Shown: piece by piece, positions 9,108-17,154 of the stretch | Layout of the letters: each line of letters opens with the position of its first letter | Position numbering within the stretch: the stretch's first letter is position 1 | Origin: Porphyrobacter sp. SLTP | GTDB lineage: Bacteria; Pseudomonadota; Alphaproteobacteria; Sphingomonadales; Sphingomonadaceae | DNA: 64,000 bases | Assembly (NCBI RefSeq): GCF_009905735.1 | Contig: NZ_JAAALE010000008.1 | Span: 62,001 to 126,000, forward strand | Direction of reading: 5' to 3' | Notes under the pieces: model-generated | What the model saw: only the letters and a program-made list of their open reading frames with translations | Told to the model about the DNA's origin: nothing | Databases searched by the model: none | Program-made: the position numbers and the translations under genes

Positions 9108-9905
9108 ATGTCACTGATCCAGATTGCCAAAGAAGGCCCTGTCACCATTCTCACGCTCGATCGGGCCGAGTCCATGAACCCGCTGGGCGCGCCGGGCGAT
9201 GGGGATGAGTTTGTCCGGGTCGCCAATGCGATCAACCGCGACATGGAATGCCGGGTGGTGATCCTGACCGGCGCCGGGCGAGCCTTCAGCGCGGGCGGCG
9301 ATGTGAAGGCGATGCGGGACAAGACCGGCACGTTTGGCGGCACCACCCCGGCGATCTCGGACGGCTATCGTGACAATATCCACCTGATGCTGCGCGCGCT
9401 CTATGGCCTGCGGGTGCCGGTGATCGCGGCGGTCAATGGCCCGGCGATCGGGCTGGGGTGCGATGTCGCCTGCCTCGCCGACATCCGCATTGCCAGCGAG
9501 AGCGCGAAGTTCGGCGTGACCTTCCTCAAGCTCGGGATCATCCCCGGCGATGGCGGGACATGGATCCTGCCCCGTGTGATCGGGATGAGCCGGGCAGCCG
9601 AGCTGTTCTATACCGGCGACGTGATCGACGCTGCCACCGCGAAGGACTGGGGCCTCGTCAGCCGCGTGGTCGCGCCCGAGGCATTGATGGACGAAGCGCG
9701 GGCGCTGGCAGGTCGGATCGCGCTGCTGCCGCCGCATTCGCTGCGGCACACCAAGAACCTGCTGCGGCAGGGCCAGCAGACCAGCTACGACACGGCGCTC
9801 GAACTCGCCGCCAACACCCAGGCGATGATGCACACTACCGCCGACCACGCCGAGGGGGTCGCCGCGCTGATCGAGAAGCGGGGCGCGGTGTTTACGGGCG
9901 AGTAG
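9108..9905 (+). CDS. Crotonase-family (enoyl-CoA hydratase/isomerase-like) protein
   Basis: The fold is clear: TLDRAESMNPLG, the oxyanion-hole segments GRAFSAGGDVKAM (about 58-69) and VNGPAIGLGCDVACLADIRI (109-128), and FGVTFLKLGIIPGDGG (135-150). In mammalian enoyl-CoA hydratase two glutamates carry out hydration, in the GCELA and FGQPEI contexts. Here those positions read GCDVA (Asp) and FGVTFL (Phe), so a classical hydratase reaction is doubtful and isomerase, hydrolase or other crotonase chemistry is possible. The ATG at 9108 is preferred to the upstream TTG at 9102. The gene stands alone, convergent with the nnrU-like gene. Confidence 0.85.
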   Translation: MSLIQIAKEGPVTILTLDRAESMNPLGAPGDGDEFVRVANAINRDMECRVVILTGAGRAFSAGGDVKAMRDKTGTFGGTTPAISDGYRDNIHLMLRALYGLRVPVIAAVNGPAIGLGCDVACLADIRIASESAKFGVTFLKLGIIPGDGGTWILPRVIGMSRAAELFYTGDVIDAATAKDWGLVSRVVAPEALMDEARALAGRIALLPPHSLRHTKNLLRQGQQTSYDTALELAANTQAMMHTTADHAEGVAALIEKRGAVFTGE

Positions 9906-9914
9906 CGCAGAGGG

Positions 9915-10592
9915 TCAGGCCAGCCACTTGAACACCCCCGCCGGGATGCCCGCGCGCCACAGGTGGATATAGCTGCCCGCCAGCCACAGCACTGTCCCCG
10001 CAATCAGCGGCACAGCGCCGACGCTGAGCAGCGCTCCCCAGCGCGGCCAGTAGCTGGTCTTGCTCTCCCACTCGGCCCACGCCGCGCCCATCAGGACTTC
10101 CTTCTTGGCGTCCTGAAACTTCGCGCCGACCAGTGCGAGGATGCCCATGGCGAGAGCGGTCAGCAGCGTCCGGGTGCTCCAGAACAGGATGATATGCGAG
10201 GCTGCCCATAGGCCGATTGCCCACATCATCGGGTGGCGGGTGACCTTGAACACGCCTTTGGGCTCGGCGCGGGCCTGCGCCTCGGCCATCGGGGTCGGCA
10301 GCGCGGGATTGCCCATGAACGAGCCCGCCAGCAAAATCATCGCGGGCAAAGTGATGATCGTCGCCGCGATCCAGCCGATATCGCCGGACCCCGGAAGGTC
10401 CGCTGGCGGGGCTGCGATGAAGGCGAAATAGACCCAGGCCAGCGCGGCGAAGCTCACCACAGTATAGGCCGCTTGGAACCCGCCCGCCCCCAAGGCCTTG
10501 ACCATCGGTGCCCGCAAGGGGTGCGACATGGCGAAATGTGTGCCGACGAATGCGACATTGGCCGCGATGAGTGTGATGATTGCCCCGTCCAT
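9915..10592 (-). CDS. NnrU family membrane protein
   Basis: A 225-residue integral membrane protein with about six hydrophobic segments and the NnrU signature FKVTRHPMMWAIGLWAASHI (about 115-134), plus FVGTHFAMSHPLRAPMV at the N-terminus. NnrU-type proteins were named from the nitrite/nitric oxide reduction region of Rhodobacter and are related to isoprenylcysteine methyltransferase-like membrane proteins. No denitrification genes are visible here, so that role cannot be assumed. The gene ends 10 bp from the convergent crotonase gene. Confidence 0.85.
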   Translation of the reverse strand: MDGAIITLIAANVAFVGTHFAMSHPLRAPMVKALGAGGFQAAYTVVSFAALAWVYFAFIAAPPADLPGSGDIGWIAATIITLPAMILLAGSFMGNPALPTPMAEAQARAEPKGVFKVTRHPMMWAIGLWAASHIILFWSTRTLLTALAMGILALVGAKFQDAKKEVLMGAAWAEWESKTSYWPRWGALLSVGAVPLIAGTVLWLAGSYIHLWRAGIPAGVFKWLA

Positions 10593-10639
10593 GGCGGCGA
10601 ACCTAACATGGGTGAGGAGGCACGCCTAGCGGGCTTGGA

Positions 10640-11098
10640 TCACGCCCCGACCCCGGTCGGAACGATGCCAGTGGGAACAATGGTCGCCTGCGCCACTGCG
10701 ACATGGACCGGCGCCTTGCCGTCGCTTTCGGCCCACACATCCGCGCGGACCACCACCTGCCGCTTGCCTGCCTTGATCACGGTGCCTCGCGCACGCAGCC
10801 GATCGCCCTTCGCAGGCCGCAGGAAGTCGATGGTGTAGCCGCCGGTGACGACATCGCCCACCACAGATGCCCCCGCCCAGGCGCAGGCATTGTCGGCCAT
10901 CAGTCCGACAATTGCGCCGTGGGCATAGCCGTGGTGCTGGGTCATTTCCGGGCGCATCACCAGCAGCAATTCGCTCTCCCCCTCCCACACTTTCACCGGC
11001 TCGACATCGAGCCAGGCGGAGAAGCCCGAGCGCGCGACGGCGACCTTCTTCATATAGGCGATGGAGTCTTCGGGAGAGGCGAAGCGGGATGCGGACAT
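10640..11098 (-). CDS. PaaI-type hotdog thioesterase
   Basis: The 152-residue single hotdog domain has QHHGYAHGAIVGLMADNACA (about 65-84) with the HGA/G turn and an Asp in the central helix, then GGYTIDFLRPAKGDRLRA, the usual PaaI-family acyl-CoA thioesterase pattern. It probably hydrolyses an acyl- or aryl-CoA in the cytoplasm. It is transcribed divergently from the HxlR regulator, with a palindrome in the shared intergenic region, so it is the likely target of that regulator. The actual substrate is unknown. Confidence 0.85.
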   Translation of the reverse strand: MSASRFASPEDSIAYMKKVAVARSGFSAWLDVEPVKVWEGESELLLVMRPEMTQHHGYAHGAIVGLMADNACAWAGASVVGDVVTGGYTIDFLRPAKGDRLRARGTVIKAGKRQVVVRADVWAESDGKAPVHVAVAQATIVPTGIVPTGVGA

Positions 11099-11159
11099 GG
11101 GCAGGCTTCCTTTAAGTCTGTTATGCAGATGTTATGCCGCTTGCCTTGTCGGCGCGCAA

Positions 11160-11174
11160 GTCTGATAATCAGAC
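11160..11174. promoter_or_regulatory. Palindrome between thioesterase and HxlR genes, candidate operator
   Basis: GTCTGAT-A-ATCAGAC is a perfect 7+1+7 palindrome that ends 1 bp before the HxlR start codon, in the region shared with the divergent thioesterase gene. HxlR proteins bind dyad sites near their own promoters, so autoregulation is a reasonable inference. Confidence 0.5.
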
Positions 11175-11175
11175 G

Positions 11176-11529
11176 ATGAAAACCTACACGCCCTCACGCG
11201 CGCCTTGCCCGATTGGCCGCGCCGCCCGCCTGCTCGGCGATCGCTGGGTGCTGCTGATCCTGCGCGATGCATTTCTGGGAGCGGAGCGTTTCGAGGAGTT
11301 CGTGGACCGTCTCGGCATCAACCGCGCCGCCCTGACCTCGCGATTAGCGATCCTGCAAGAGGCGGGGCTGATGCGCCGCGACCCGCCCGACGGCAAGCGT
11401 GCGCGCTACATCCTGACGGACAAGGCGCACGCACTGGTGCCGATGTTCGAACAGATGGCGGGATGGAGCAGCGCGCATCTCTTCGCGGAAGGCGAACCCG
11501 TGCCGCAATGGCCGCCGCGCGCTGGCTAG
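11176..11529 (+). CDS. HxlR-family winged-helix transcriptional regulator
   Basis: The 117-residue product carries the HxlR/DUF24 signature: CPIGRAARLLGDRWVLLILR (about 9-28) with the conserved N-terminal Cys, then INRAALTSRLAILQEAGLM as recognition helix and wing. Many family members sense electrophiles or oxidants through that Cys. The ATG at 11176 is chosen because it gives the standard N-terminus. The 3' end overlaps the convergent FKBP gene by 4 bp. The likely target is the divergent PaaI-type thioesterase and itself. Confidence 0.9.
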   Translation: MKTYTPSRAPCPIGRAARLLGDRWVLLILRDAFLGAERFEEFVDRLGINRAALTSRLAILQEAGLMRRDPPDGKRARYILTDKAHALVPMFEQMAGWSSAHLFAEGEPVPQWPPRAG

Positions 11530-12044
11530 GTCTGACCTTCGATTCCGATCAGCTCAACCTTGAACACCAGCGTCGCATTTGGCGGGATCGGCCCTCGTCC
11601 GACCGGGCCGTAAGCGAGGTCTGCGGGAATAGCGATTTCGATGATCTCGCCCACGCCCATCTGCGGAATTGCAAGCTGCCAACCCCTGACCAGCCGGCCC
11701 AACGGGAAGGTTGCAGGCTCCCCCCGGGCATAGGAGCTGTCGAACACAGTCCCGTCGAGCAACCGCCCCTCGTAATGGACGGTGATCCGGTCAGCGACAG
11801 TCGGCTTGCGGTCTGACGCGAGATACTTGATCCAGCGCCAGCGCACCCCGCCATCGACAAAACGCCAGCCGTCTTCGGGCGTGAGACCCAGCAGATAGAT
11901 CTGCTGCGCAGAATGCCATGCAGAGTCTTGCGCCCTGGGATCGGCGACGGCCTCGCCCGCCCCTTCCTGTGCGTGGACAGGTTGCAGGGCGAGCAAGAGC
12001 GCGGCCACCAGAGCGGCGGCCGTCTGTCTGGACATCAACGCCAT
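11526..12044 (-). CDS. Exported FKBP-type peptidyl-prolyl isomerase
   Basis: The 172-residue product starts with a signal peptide (SRQTAAALVAALLLALQPVHA) and ends in an FKBP domain (about 75-170): ADRITVHYEGRLLDGTVFDS, FPLGRLVRGWQLAIPQMGVG, EIAIPADLAYGPVG and IPPNATLVFKVELIGI. It should catalyse prolyl cis/trans isomerisation in the periplasm. Its start codon shares one base with the stop of the upstream amidohydrolase (TAATG), so it is the last gene of the transporter/amidohydrolase cluster. Confidence 0.92.
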   Translation of the reverse strand: MALMSRQTAAALVAALLLALQPVHAQEGAGEAVADPRAQDSAWHSAQQIYLLGLTPEDGWRFVDGGVRWRWIKYLASDRKPTVADRITVHYEGRLLDGTVFDSSYARGEPATFPLGRLVRGWQLAIPQMGVGEIIEIAIPADLAYGPVGRGPIPPNATLVFKVELIGIEGQT

Positions 12045-13360
12045 TACCAGTCGTAGGCCTTGGGCCGGTCGCTTTCATCGAGGTCGATATAGCGGTCGCG
12101 CAGGCGGGTCTGGTGATTGGTGAGATCCTGCTCGACCCCGGCAATGAACACCTTGGTCGGCACCGAGCCGACTTCGAGCGGATCTCCGGTCCACATCACC
12201 ACATCGCCCAGCGCGCCGGGCTTGAGCACGCCCGCCTTGCCGCCCATGCCGCTGATTTCGGCGGGAACCGAGCTGATCGCGGCAAAGGCCTTGCCCCAGT
12301 CCATCCCGCTCGCCCCAGGCATCCGGGTCAGCGCGACGAGGTTACCCGCCACCTGCTGCAAGCGGCGCGGGTTCTGGAGGCTTTCGGCGTTGATCGCGAC
12401 TGTGACGCCCGCCTTGGCCATCCGTCCGGCATTGGACTGGGTCGCACCCAGTTGCTCGAAGGTCTCGGGCAGATCGTTCAAGCCGTTGGCAATCACCGGA
12501 ACCCCGGCGGCAGCGATTTCATTCGCCACGAGCCACCCTTCGGTCACGCCGACCAGCACCAGATCGAGCTTGGGATATTCCGTCTTCAGCGCCAAAACGG
12601 CGCGGATATCGGCCATCCGGTCCACCGCAACGTAGAGCTTCTGCCTGCCCGTCACCACCGGCACCAGCGCCTCGGCATCGAAGCGGCTGAGGAACACTTC
12701 GTCGTCCTTGCCGATCTCGGTCGTCTCGGGAATGCCGGGCTTGCCCACCAGCGCCTGCGCCTCGCGCAGCGCCGAACGCAGCAGCGCATGGGCTGCGGCG
12801 CGGCTGCCACCCGCGCGGTCCGCTCCGCCCTCGCCCAGATTGATCATCTGGAACGCGCGCGCCTGCATCACCGGCTTGGCATCGCCATCAAGGTCGATGA
12901 TCGCGCCTTGCCCCGCAAAGATCGAACCGGACGGCATCATCGATGTCGCCGCGCGGGTGATCCCGGCGGCCTTGTGGACGAGGATGTGCTGCGAGGTGGG
13001 GTTGATTGCCGTCGCCGCATCCAGTGCGGCGCTGAACGGCGTTTCGCGCGCGGTGATGTCGTTGCTCTCGTCCACCGCCGACACATCGGCGAGGCCGAGC
13101 GTCGTCACGGTCGCGAACAGCCCGGGGGTGACCCATGCGCCGCCCGCGTCGATGACAACGTCGGTCGTGAAGGTCTGGCCGGGGGTGGGCGCTCCCGCAA
13201 ACACCACCTTGCCATCGTCCACGATCACGACGCCGCCTTCGATCGGGGCGCCGCCGTCACCGATTACCAGCTTGGCGTTGGTGACGACCATGTCCTGCGC
13301 GAATGCAGGCGAGGCGGTGAGGGTCAGAACGCTGGCCGCTGTGATGAGGAGCCGCTTCAT
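12044..13360 (-). CDS. Exported amidohydrolase paralogue, metal-ligand positions lost
   Basis: The 438-residue product has a signal peptide (MKRLLITAASVLTLTASPAFA) and the amidohydrolase N- and C-terminal composite-sheet pieces (GDGGAPIEGGVVIVDDGKVV; LKPGALGDVVMWTGDPLEVG). Compared with the upstream paralogue, the metal-binding positions are gone. The strand after VTPG reads LFATVTTLG where the paralogue has IIDIHSHLG. The His-containing QNHCYRADEM and AFHHAVEAYK segments correspond to YVAVDRMADI and LVGVTEGWLV, and IHSDDQND corresponds to AINAESLQ. It is probably a non-catalytic partner or a diverged binding protein. Its start overlaps the paralogue's stop by 4 bp (ATGA). Confidence 0.85.
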   Translation of the reverse strand: MKRLLITAASVLTLTASPAFAQDMVVTNAKLVIGDGGAPIEGGVVIVDDGKVVFAGAPTPGQTFTTDVVIDAGGAWVTPGLFATVTTLGLADVSAVDESNDITARETPFSAALDAATAINPTSQHILVHKAAGITRAATSMMPSGSIFAGQGAIIDLDGDAKPVMQARAFQMINLGEGGADRAGGSRAAAHALLRSALREAQALVGKPGIPETTEIGKDDEVFLSRFDAEALVPVVTGRQKLYVAVDRMADIRAVLALKTEYPKLDLVLVGVTEGWLVANEIAAAGVPVIANGLNDLPETFEQLGATQSNAGRMAKAGVTVAINAESLQNPRRLQQVAGNLVALTRMPGASGMDWGKAFAAISSVPAEISGMGGKAGVLKPGALGDVVMWTGDPLEVGSVPTKVFIAGVEQDLTNHQTRLRDRYIDLDESDRPKAYDW

Positions 13361-14781
13361 TTCACATCTCCTTCACCGGGCTGGCCAAGCTCGAAATCGC
13401 TGACGGGCCGTGTCTTGGGGTTCATCGCATCGAACATCAGCGCGCCGTCAATCCAGACCTTCTCGGGCCGCGAATAGACGCTGAGCGGATCGCCGTTCCA
13501 CAGCACCACATCGGCCATCTTGCCGGTCTCGAGACTGCCGGTCATGTCGGCAATCCCCATCGCCTTGGCCGCGTTGTAAGTGAGCCATTGGATCACGGTC
13601 GCATCGGGAATGTCGATCCCAACCCGCGCACCGGCGGCCTGCGCCTTGGCGGCCTCCTGGTTGAGGCGCTGGATATCGTTCTGATCGTCCGAGTGGATCA
13701 CCACGCAGGCGCCTTCGCGCTGGAGGAACGCCGCGTTCTCCAGAATCCCGTCATAGCTTTCCATCTTGAAGCCGTACCAGTCGGCCCAGATCGCGCTGCA
13801 CACGTCATTTTCGCGTAGCAGATCGCCGATCTTGTAGGCTTCGACCGCGTGGTGGAAGGCCGCGACCTTGTAGCCCATCTCCTTGGCCATATCGAGCACC
13901 AGCGCCATTTCGTCGGCGCGGTAGCAGTGGTTCTGGATCAGGATTTCGCCCTTGAGCACGCCCACCAGCGTCTCCTTGCCGAGATCGCGCTTGGCCTTCG
14001 GGTCGTTGGCGTAATCGATCGCGCCGAGCCAGGTTTCGCGGTTGACCGCGAGGTTGCCCATCCGGGTCGAAGGCATCCGCCCGCGGCTGCCATAGACGCG
14101 CTTGGGGTTCTCCCCGCAGGCCATTTTCATCGAATAGGGCGCGCCGGGGAACTTCATCCCCTGCATGGTGCGCGCGGGCACGTTCTTGAGCGTCACTGAA
14201 CGCCCGCCCATCAGGTTGGCCGAGCCGGGGAGGATCTGGAGCGCCGTGATCCCGCCATTCGCCAGCGCGCGGCTGAAGCCGGGGTCTTGCGGCCAGACGG
14301 AATGTTCGGCCCAGACTTCGGGCGTGGTCGGCGCGGTGGCTTCGTTGCCATCGGAATGGGCTTCGACGCCGGGCGAGGGGTAGTCGCCGAGATGCGAGTG
14401 GATGTCGATGATGCCCGGGGTGACGAACTTGCCGGTGCCGTCGTACACGGCGATGTCGGCCGGGATCGGGGTGTCCGGGCCGCCGACCGCGGTGATCTTG
14501 CCGCCCGACATGAACACGACGCCGTTTTCGATTGTGCCGCCCTTGCCGTCATAGATCGTGGCGCCGCGGATCGCGGTGGCGACGTTGGGGTAGGGCTTGT
14601 AGGTCGAAGCAAAGACCGGATCGCCTGCGGGCGTGGCGGCGAAAGCGTCATCCTTGGCCTTATCCGAGGCGCTGGCGGTATCGCCGCTACCGCCGGTGGT
14701 CGCGCAGGCAGAAAGCGCCAGCGCGCTTGCCAAAGTGGCTAGCGCGCCCATGCGCGCTCGCAGTTTGAAGTGTGAAAGCAT
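13357..14781 (-). CDS. Amidohydrolase lipoprotein (intact metal site)
   Basis: The 474-residue product belongs to the imidazolonepropionase-like amidohydrolase superfamily. The lipobox ALSAC gives a lipid-anchored Cys at residue 26 after MLSHFKLRARMGALATLASA. The metal site is intact: VTPGIIDIHSHLGD (HxH), QNHCYRADEM, AAFHHAVEAYK and VVIHSDDQND (catalytic Asp). The substrate is unknown; the neighbouring peptide transporter makes a peptide-like or acyl-amino-acid substrate plausible. The ATG at 14781 is chosen because GGGAAGGG-type purines sit just upstream and the signal peptide then starts correctly. A strong hairpin precedes the ribosome binding site. Confidence 0.88.
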   Translation of the reverse strand: MLSHFKLRARMGALATLASALALSACATTGGSGDTASASDKAKDDAFAATPAGDPVFASTYKPYPNVATAIRGATIYDGKGGTIENGVVFMSGGKITAVGGPDTPIPADIAVYDGTGKFVTPGIIDIHSHLGDYPSPGVEAHSDGNEATAPTTPEVWAEHSVWPQDPGFSRALANGGITALQILPGSANLMGGRSVTLKNVPARTMQGMKFPGAPYSMKMACGENPKRVYGSRGRMPSTRMGNLAVNRETWLGAIDYANDPKAKRDLGKETLVGVLKGEILIQNHCYRADEMALVLDMAKEMGYKVAAFHHAVEAYKIGDLLRENDVCSAIWADWYGFKMESYDGILENAAFLQREGACVVIHSDDQNDIQRLNQEAAKAQAAGARVGIDIPDATVIQWLTYNAAKAMGIADMTGSLETGKMADVVLWNGDPLSVYSRPEKVWIDGALMFDAMNPKTRPVSDFELGQPGEGDVK

Positions 14782-14792
14782 CGAAAACCCTT

Positions 14793-14828
14793 CCCGTTTC
14801 CCAGTCACATTGTGTGACGGGAAACGGG
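14793..14828 (-). promoter_or_regulatory. Strong hairpin directly upstream of the amidohydrolase RBS
   Basis: CCCGTTTCCC (14793-14802) pairs with GGGAAACGGG (14819-14828). After a single unpaired A, GTCAC pairs with GTGAC, leaving a 5-nt loop: 15 base pairs in all. It ends a few bases before the AAGGG ribosome binding site of the amidohydrolase gene. No T-run follows on either strand, so it is not a standard terminator; an mRNA stability or translation element is more likely. Confidence 0.6.
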
Positions 14829-14871
14829 CGGGTTGTCTATGCAGCTCGACGATTAATGTGTCAGGCCAAGG

Positions 14872-16497
14872 TTACTTGGCGGGACGCGTGGCGGGATAGC
14901 CCTCGTCTGCGGCATCGAAGGTGGGAACAACCTTTTCGTCCGCAAGCGTATCGAGGTGCATCCACTTCTTCACAATCGGGCTGACCAGCAGCACCGCCAC
15001 CGCCGCACCGATCGCGATCCAGCCGAACACTTCGTAGATGTCGAGCAGGCCCTGCTTGGTCATCACACCGTCATGTCCGCCGGTCGCTTCGCCGATCTTG
15101 CCAGCGACGAAGTTGCCGACCGCGGTCATGTAGAACCACGCGCCCATGATGAGGCTGGCGAGGTGCTTGGGCGCGAGGCGGTTCATCGCCGACAGGCCGA
15201 CCGGCGAGAGGCAGAGTTCGGCCGTGGTGGCGAAGAAGTAATAGGCGAAGACCAGGATGACCGGGGTCATCGCGGCGATGCCATAGGCTTCGGCACCCCA
15301 CACCAGCACAAGATTGGCAAAGCCCATCTGCGCCAGCGCCAGCCCGAACTTGGCAGGAGCGGAAGGCTCCTTGCCCTTGCGTCCCAGCCACTGCCACAGT
15401 CCGGCAAACAGCGGGGCGAGCAGGATGATGTAGATCGGGTTGATCGACTGGAAGATCCCCGCAGGCACCCCGCTGCGATCGACGAACTTGTCGGTGAATT
15501 GATTCATCGACCCGCCCGCCTGCTCAAACAGGCCCCAAAACAGCGGGTTGAGGCTGATCAGGAACAGGATCGCGAACATGCGTTCACGCGGTTCCTTTTC
15601 GAGCTTGAAGCTTTCGAACAGCACATAGCCGAGCAACGACACGCCGGAGATGATCAGCAACGTCTGGATCACGTCCTGATACTGCACCAGTCCCCAGATC
15701 ACGGCGACCGCAGCGACACCGATACCATAGAGGCTGTATTCCGTTCCCTTGGTCAGCGGCCGGGGGGCCTCACCTGCGCCGCCCAGCGTTGATTTGCCGA
15801 GGACGAAGACAACGAGGCCCAGCAGCATCCCGATCCCGGCAAGACCGAAGCCAAAGCCCCAGCCAACCGTCTGGCCGAGATAGGCGACTAGGATCGTCCC
15901 GATCGCCGCGCCGACGTTGATGCCCATGTAGAAGATCGTATAGGCGCCATCGCGGCGGATATCGGTCATCGGGTAAAGCTGGCCAACCATCACCGAGATG
16001 TTGGCCTTCAGGAAGCCCGAGCCGACGATGATGAAGGCCAGCGCCGCCCAGAACACGTTGATCGTGGGATCGTCCTGCCCGCCGGTGCCTTCCACCGCCA
16101 TCAGCGAGTGGCCTACCGCCAGCAGCAAGCCGCCGAACAGGACCGCCTTGCGCTGGCCGAGATAGCGGTCAGCCAGCCAGCCGCCCAGCACCGGCGTGAT
16201 GTAGACGAGGCTGGCATAAGCACCGAGGATCAGGTTCGACTTGCCCTCGGTGAAGTCCCAATGCTGGGCCAGATAGAACACCAGGATTGCGCGCATGCCG
16301 TAGTAGGAGAAGCGCTCCCACATCTCGGCGAAGAACAGCATGTAGAGGCCCTTGGGGTGCCCAGCGAACTCGGGCTCCTTCTGCACCGCGATCTTGCTGC
16401 CAATCGCAAGAAACACGATCAGCACGACCACGGCGATGGCCGCAATCCAATCGGCCTCCGCCCACAGCGACATATCTTTCATGAATTCGATCCCCAT
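14872..16497 (-). CDS. POT-family proton-coupled oligopeptide transporter
   Basis: The 541-residue integral membrane protein has the POT/PTR2 signature FFAEMWERFSYYGMRAIL (ExxERFxYYG, about 50-67) and the second PTR2 motif region FYMGINVGAAIGTILVAYLG. Roughly 14 hydrophobic segments are visible, as in bacterial DtpT-type transporters that import di- and tripeptides with protons. The ATG at 16497 (MGIEFMKDMS) is preferred to the longer ORF because the extra residues are not family-like. It leads a minus-strand cluster with two amidohydrolases and an FKBP, and faces a GntR regulator. Confidence 0.93.
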   Translation of the reverse strand: MGIEFMKDMSLWAEADWIAAIAVVVLIVFLAIGSKIAVQKEPEFAGHPKGLYMLFFAEMWERFSYYGMRAILVFYLAQHWDFTEGKSNLILGAYASLVYITPVLGGWLADRYLGQRKAVLFGGLLLAVGHSLMAVEGTGGQDDPTINVFWAALAFIIVGSGFLKANISVMVGQLYPMTDIRRDGAYTIFYMGINVGAAIGTILVAYLGQTVGWGFGFGLAGIGMLLGLVVFVLGKSTLGGAGEAPRPLTKGTEYSLYGIGVAAVAVIWGLVQYQDVIQTLLIISGVSLLGYVLFESFKLEKEPRERMFAILFLISLNPLFWGLFEQAGGSMNQFTDKFVDRSGVPAGIFQSINPIYIILLAPLFAGLWQWLGRKGKEPSAPAKFGLALAQMGFANLVLVWGAEAYGIAAMTPVILVFAYYFFATTAELCLSPVGLSAMNRLAPKHLASLIMGAWFYMTAVGNFVAGKIGEATGGHDGVMTKQGLLDIYEVFGWIAIGAAVAVLLVSPIVKKWMHLDTLADEKVVPTFDAADEGYPATRPAK

Positions 16498-16595
16498 CGA
16501 ATGGTTAAGCGGTGCCTCACCACACCGCCGCAATGGGGAGGCACCCTAGCGCCTGTTGCGCCCGTGTGAAGCTTTTGTTGCGTGCTTGTTTTGCG

Positions 16596-16613
16596 ATCGT
16601 GCTGACGCACGAT
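16596..16613. promoter_or_regulatory. 18-bp palindrome in the POT/GntR intergenic region, candidate operator
   Basis: ATCGTGC-TGAC-GCACGAT is a perfect 7+4+7 inverted repeat, 99 bp upstream of the transporter start and 84 bp upstream of the GntR start. Its position between the divergent genes suggests the GntR protein binds it and controls both directions; this is inference. Confidence 0.5.
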
Positions 16614-16696
16614 GCAGACCACCGTTAAGTAGCCAAACACATTGACCGCATGGCTGTATTATGGCACTGATGCACCTCGCAAGGGACACCGCTGTT

Positions 16697-17050
16697 ATGA
16701 ACCCCAACCGCCCAAGCTCCAACCGGCCCGTCTATCTCAAGCTGCGCGATCAGATCGCCGCTGCGATCATAGACGGCGCTTATCCCGAAGGCGCGATGCT
16801 TCCCTCGGTGCGGGCGCTGGCGGCTGAGCAGGGGGCGAACCCGCTCACCGTGGCCAAAGCCTATCAGCAATTCCAGAACGACGGCCTCGTTGAAGTGCAG
16901 CGCGGCGTCGGCATGTATGTCGTGCGCGGCGCGGCGGAGCGGCTGCGCGCCACTGAACGCGAGACGTTCCTGCGCGAGGAATGGCCCGAAATCCGCAGTC
17001 GGATGCAACGCCTCGGTCTTGATCCAGCAAATCTCGCGGTCGTTTTGTAA
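16697..17050 (+). CDS. GntR-family regulator, YtrA-type
   Basis: The 117-residue product has an N-terminal GntR winged helix (about 8-75: RPVYLKLRDQIAAAIIDGAY, LPSVRALAAEQGANPLTVAK, GLVEVQRGVGMYVV) and only a short helical tail of about 35 residues. That architecture is the YtrA subfamily, whose members usually repress adjacent transporter genes. The ATG at 16697 has AAGGGA 10 nt upstream. It is divergent from the POT transporter cluster, which is the likely target. Confidence 0.9.
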   Translation: MNPNRPSSNRPVYLKLRDQIAAAIIDGAYPEGAMLPSVRALAAEQGANPLTVAKAYQQFQNDGLVEVQRGVGMYVVRGAAERLRATERETFLREEWPEIRSRMQRLGLDPANLAVVL

Positions 17051-17113
17051 GGTTTTGCCTTACTGACATTAATGCAGGTTGCGGACTTTCCCGAATTCTG
17101 ACAGTTTGTTCAC

Positions 17114-17154
17114 ACTCTTCAGCAACGGGTTGCATATCTTGCAAAGCTGAGAGT
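17114..17154 (+). promoter_or_regulatory. Long imperfect hairpin in the ihfB 5' region
   Basis: ACTCT-T-CAGC (17114-17123) pairs with GCTGAGAGT (17146-17154) with one bulged T, and inside it TTGCA (17130-17134) pairs with TGCAA (17140-17144). It lies about 110 bp before ihfB. IHF genes are often autoregulated, but nothing here proves a link. Confidence 0.35.

Noticed and set aside
11918..13477. Plus-strand ORF of 519 codons opposite the amidohydrolase
   Set aside because: Antisense shadow; no motif, and it would overlap two real genes.
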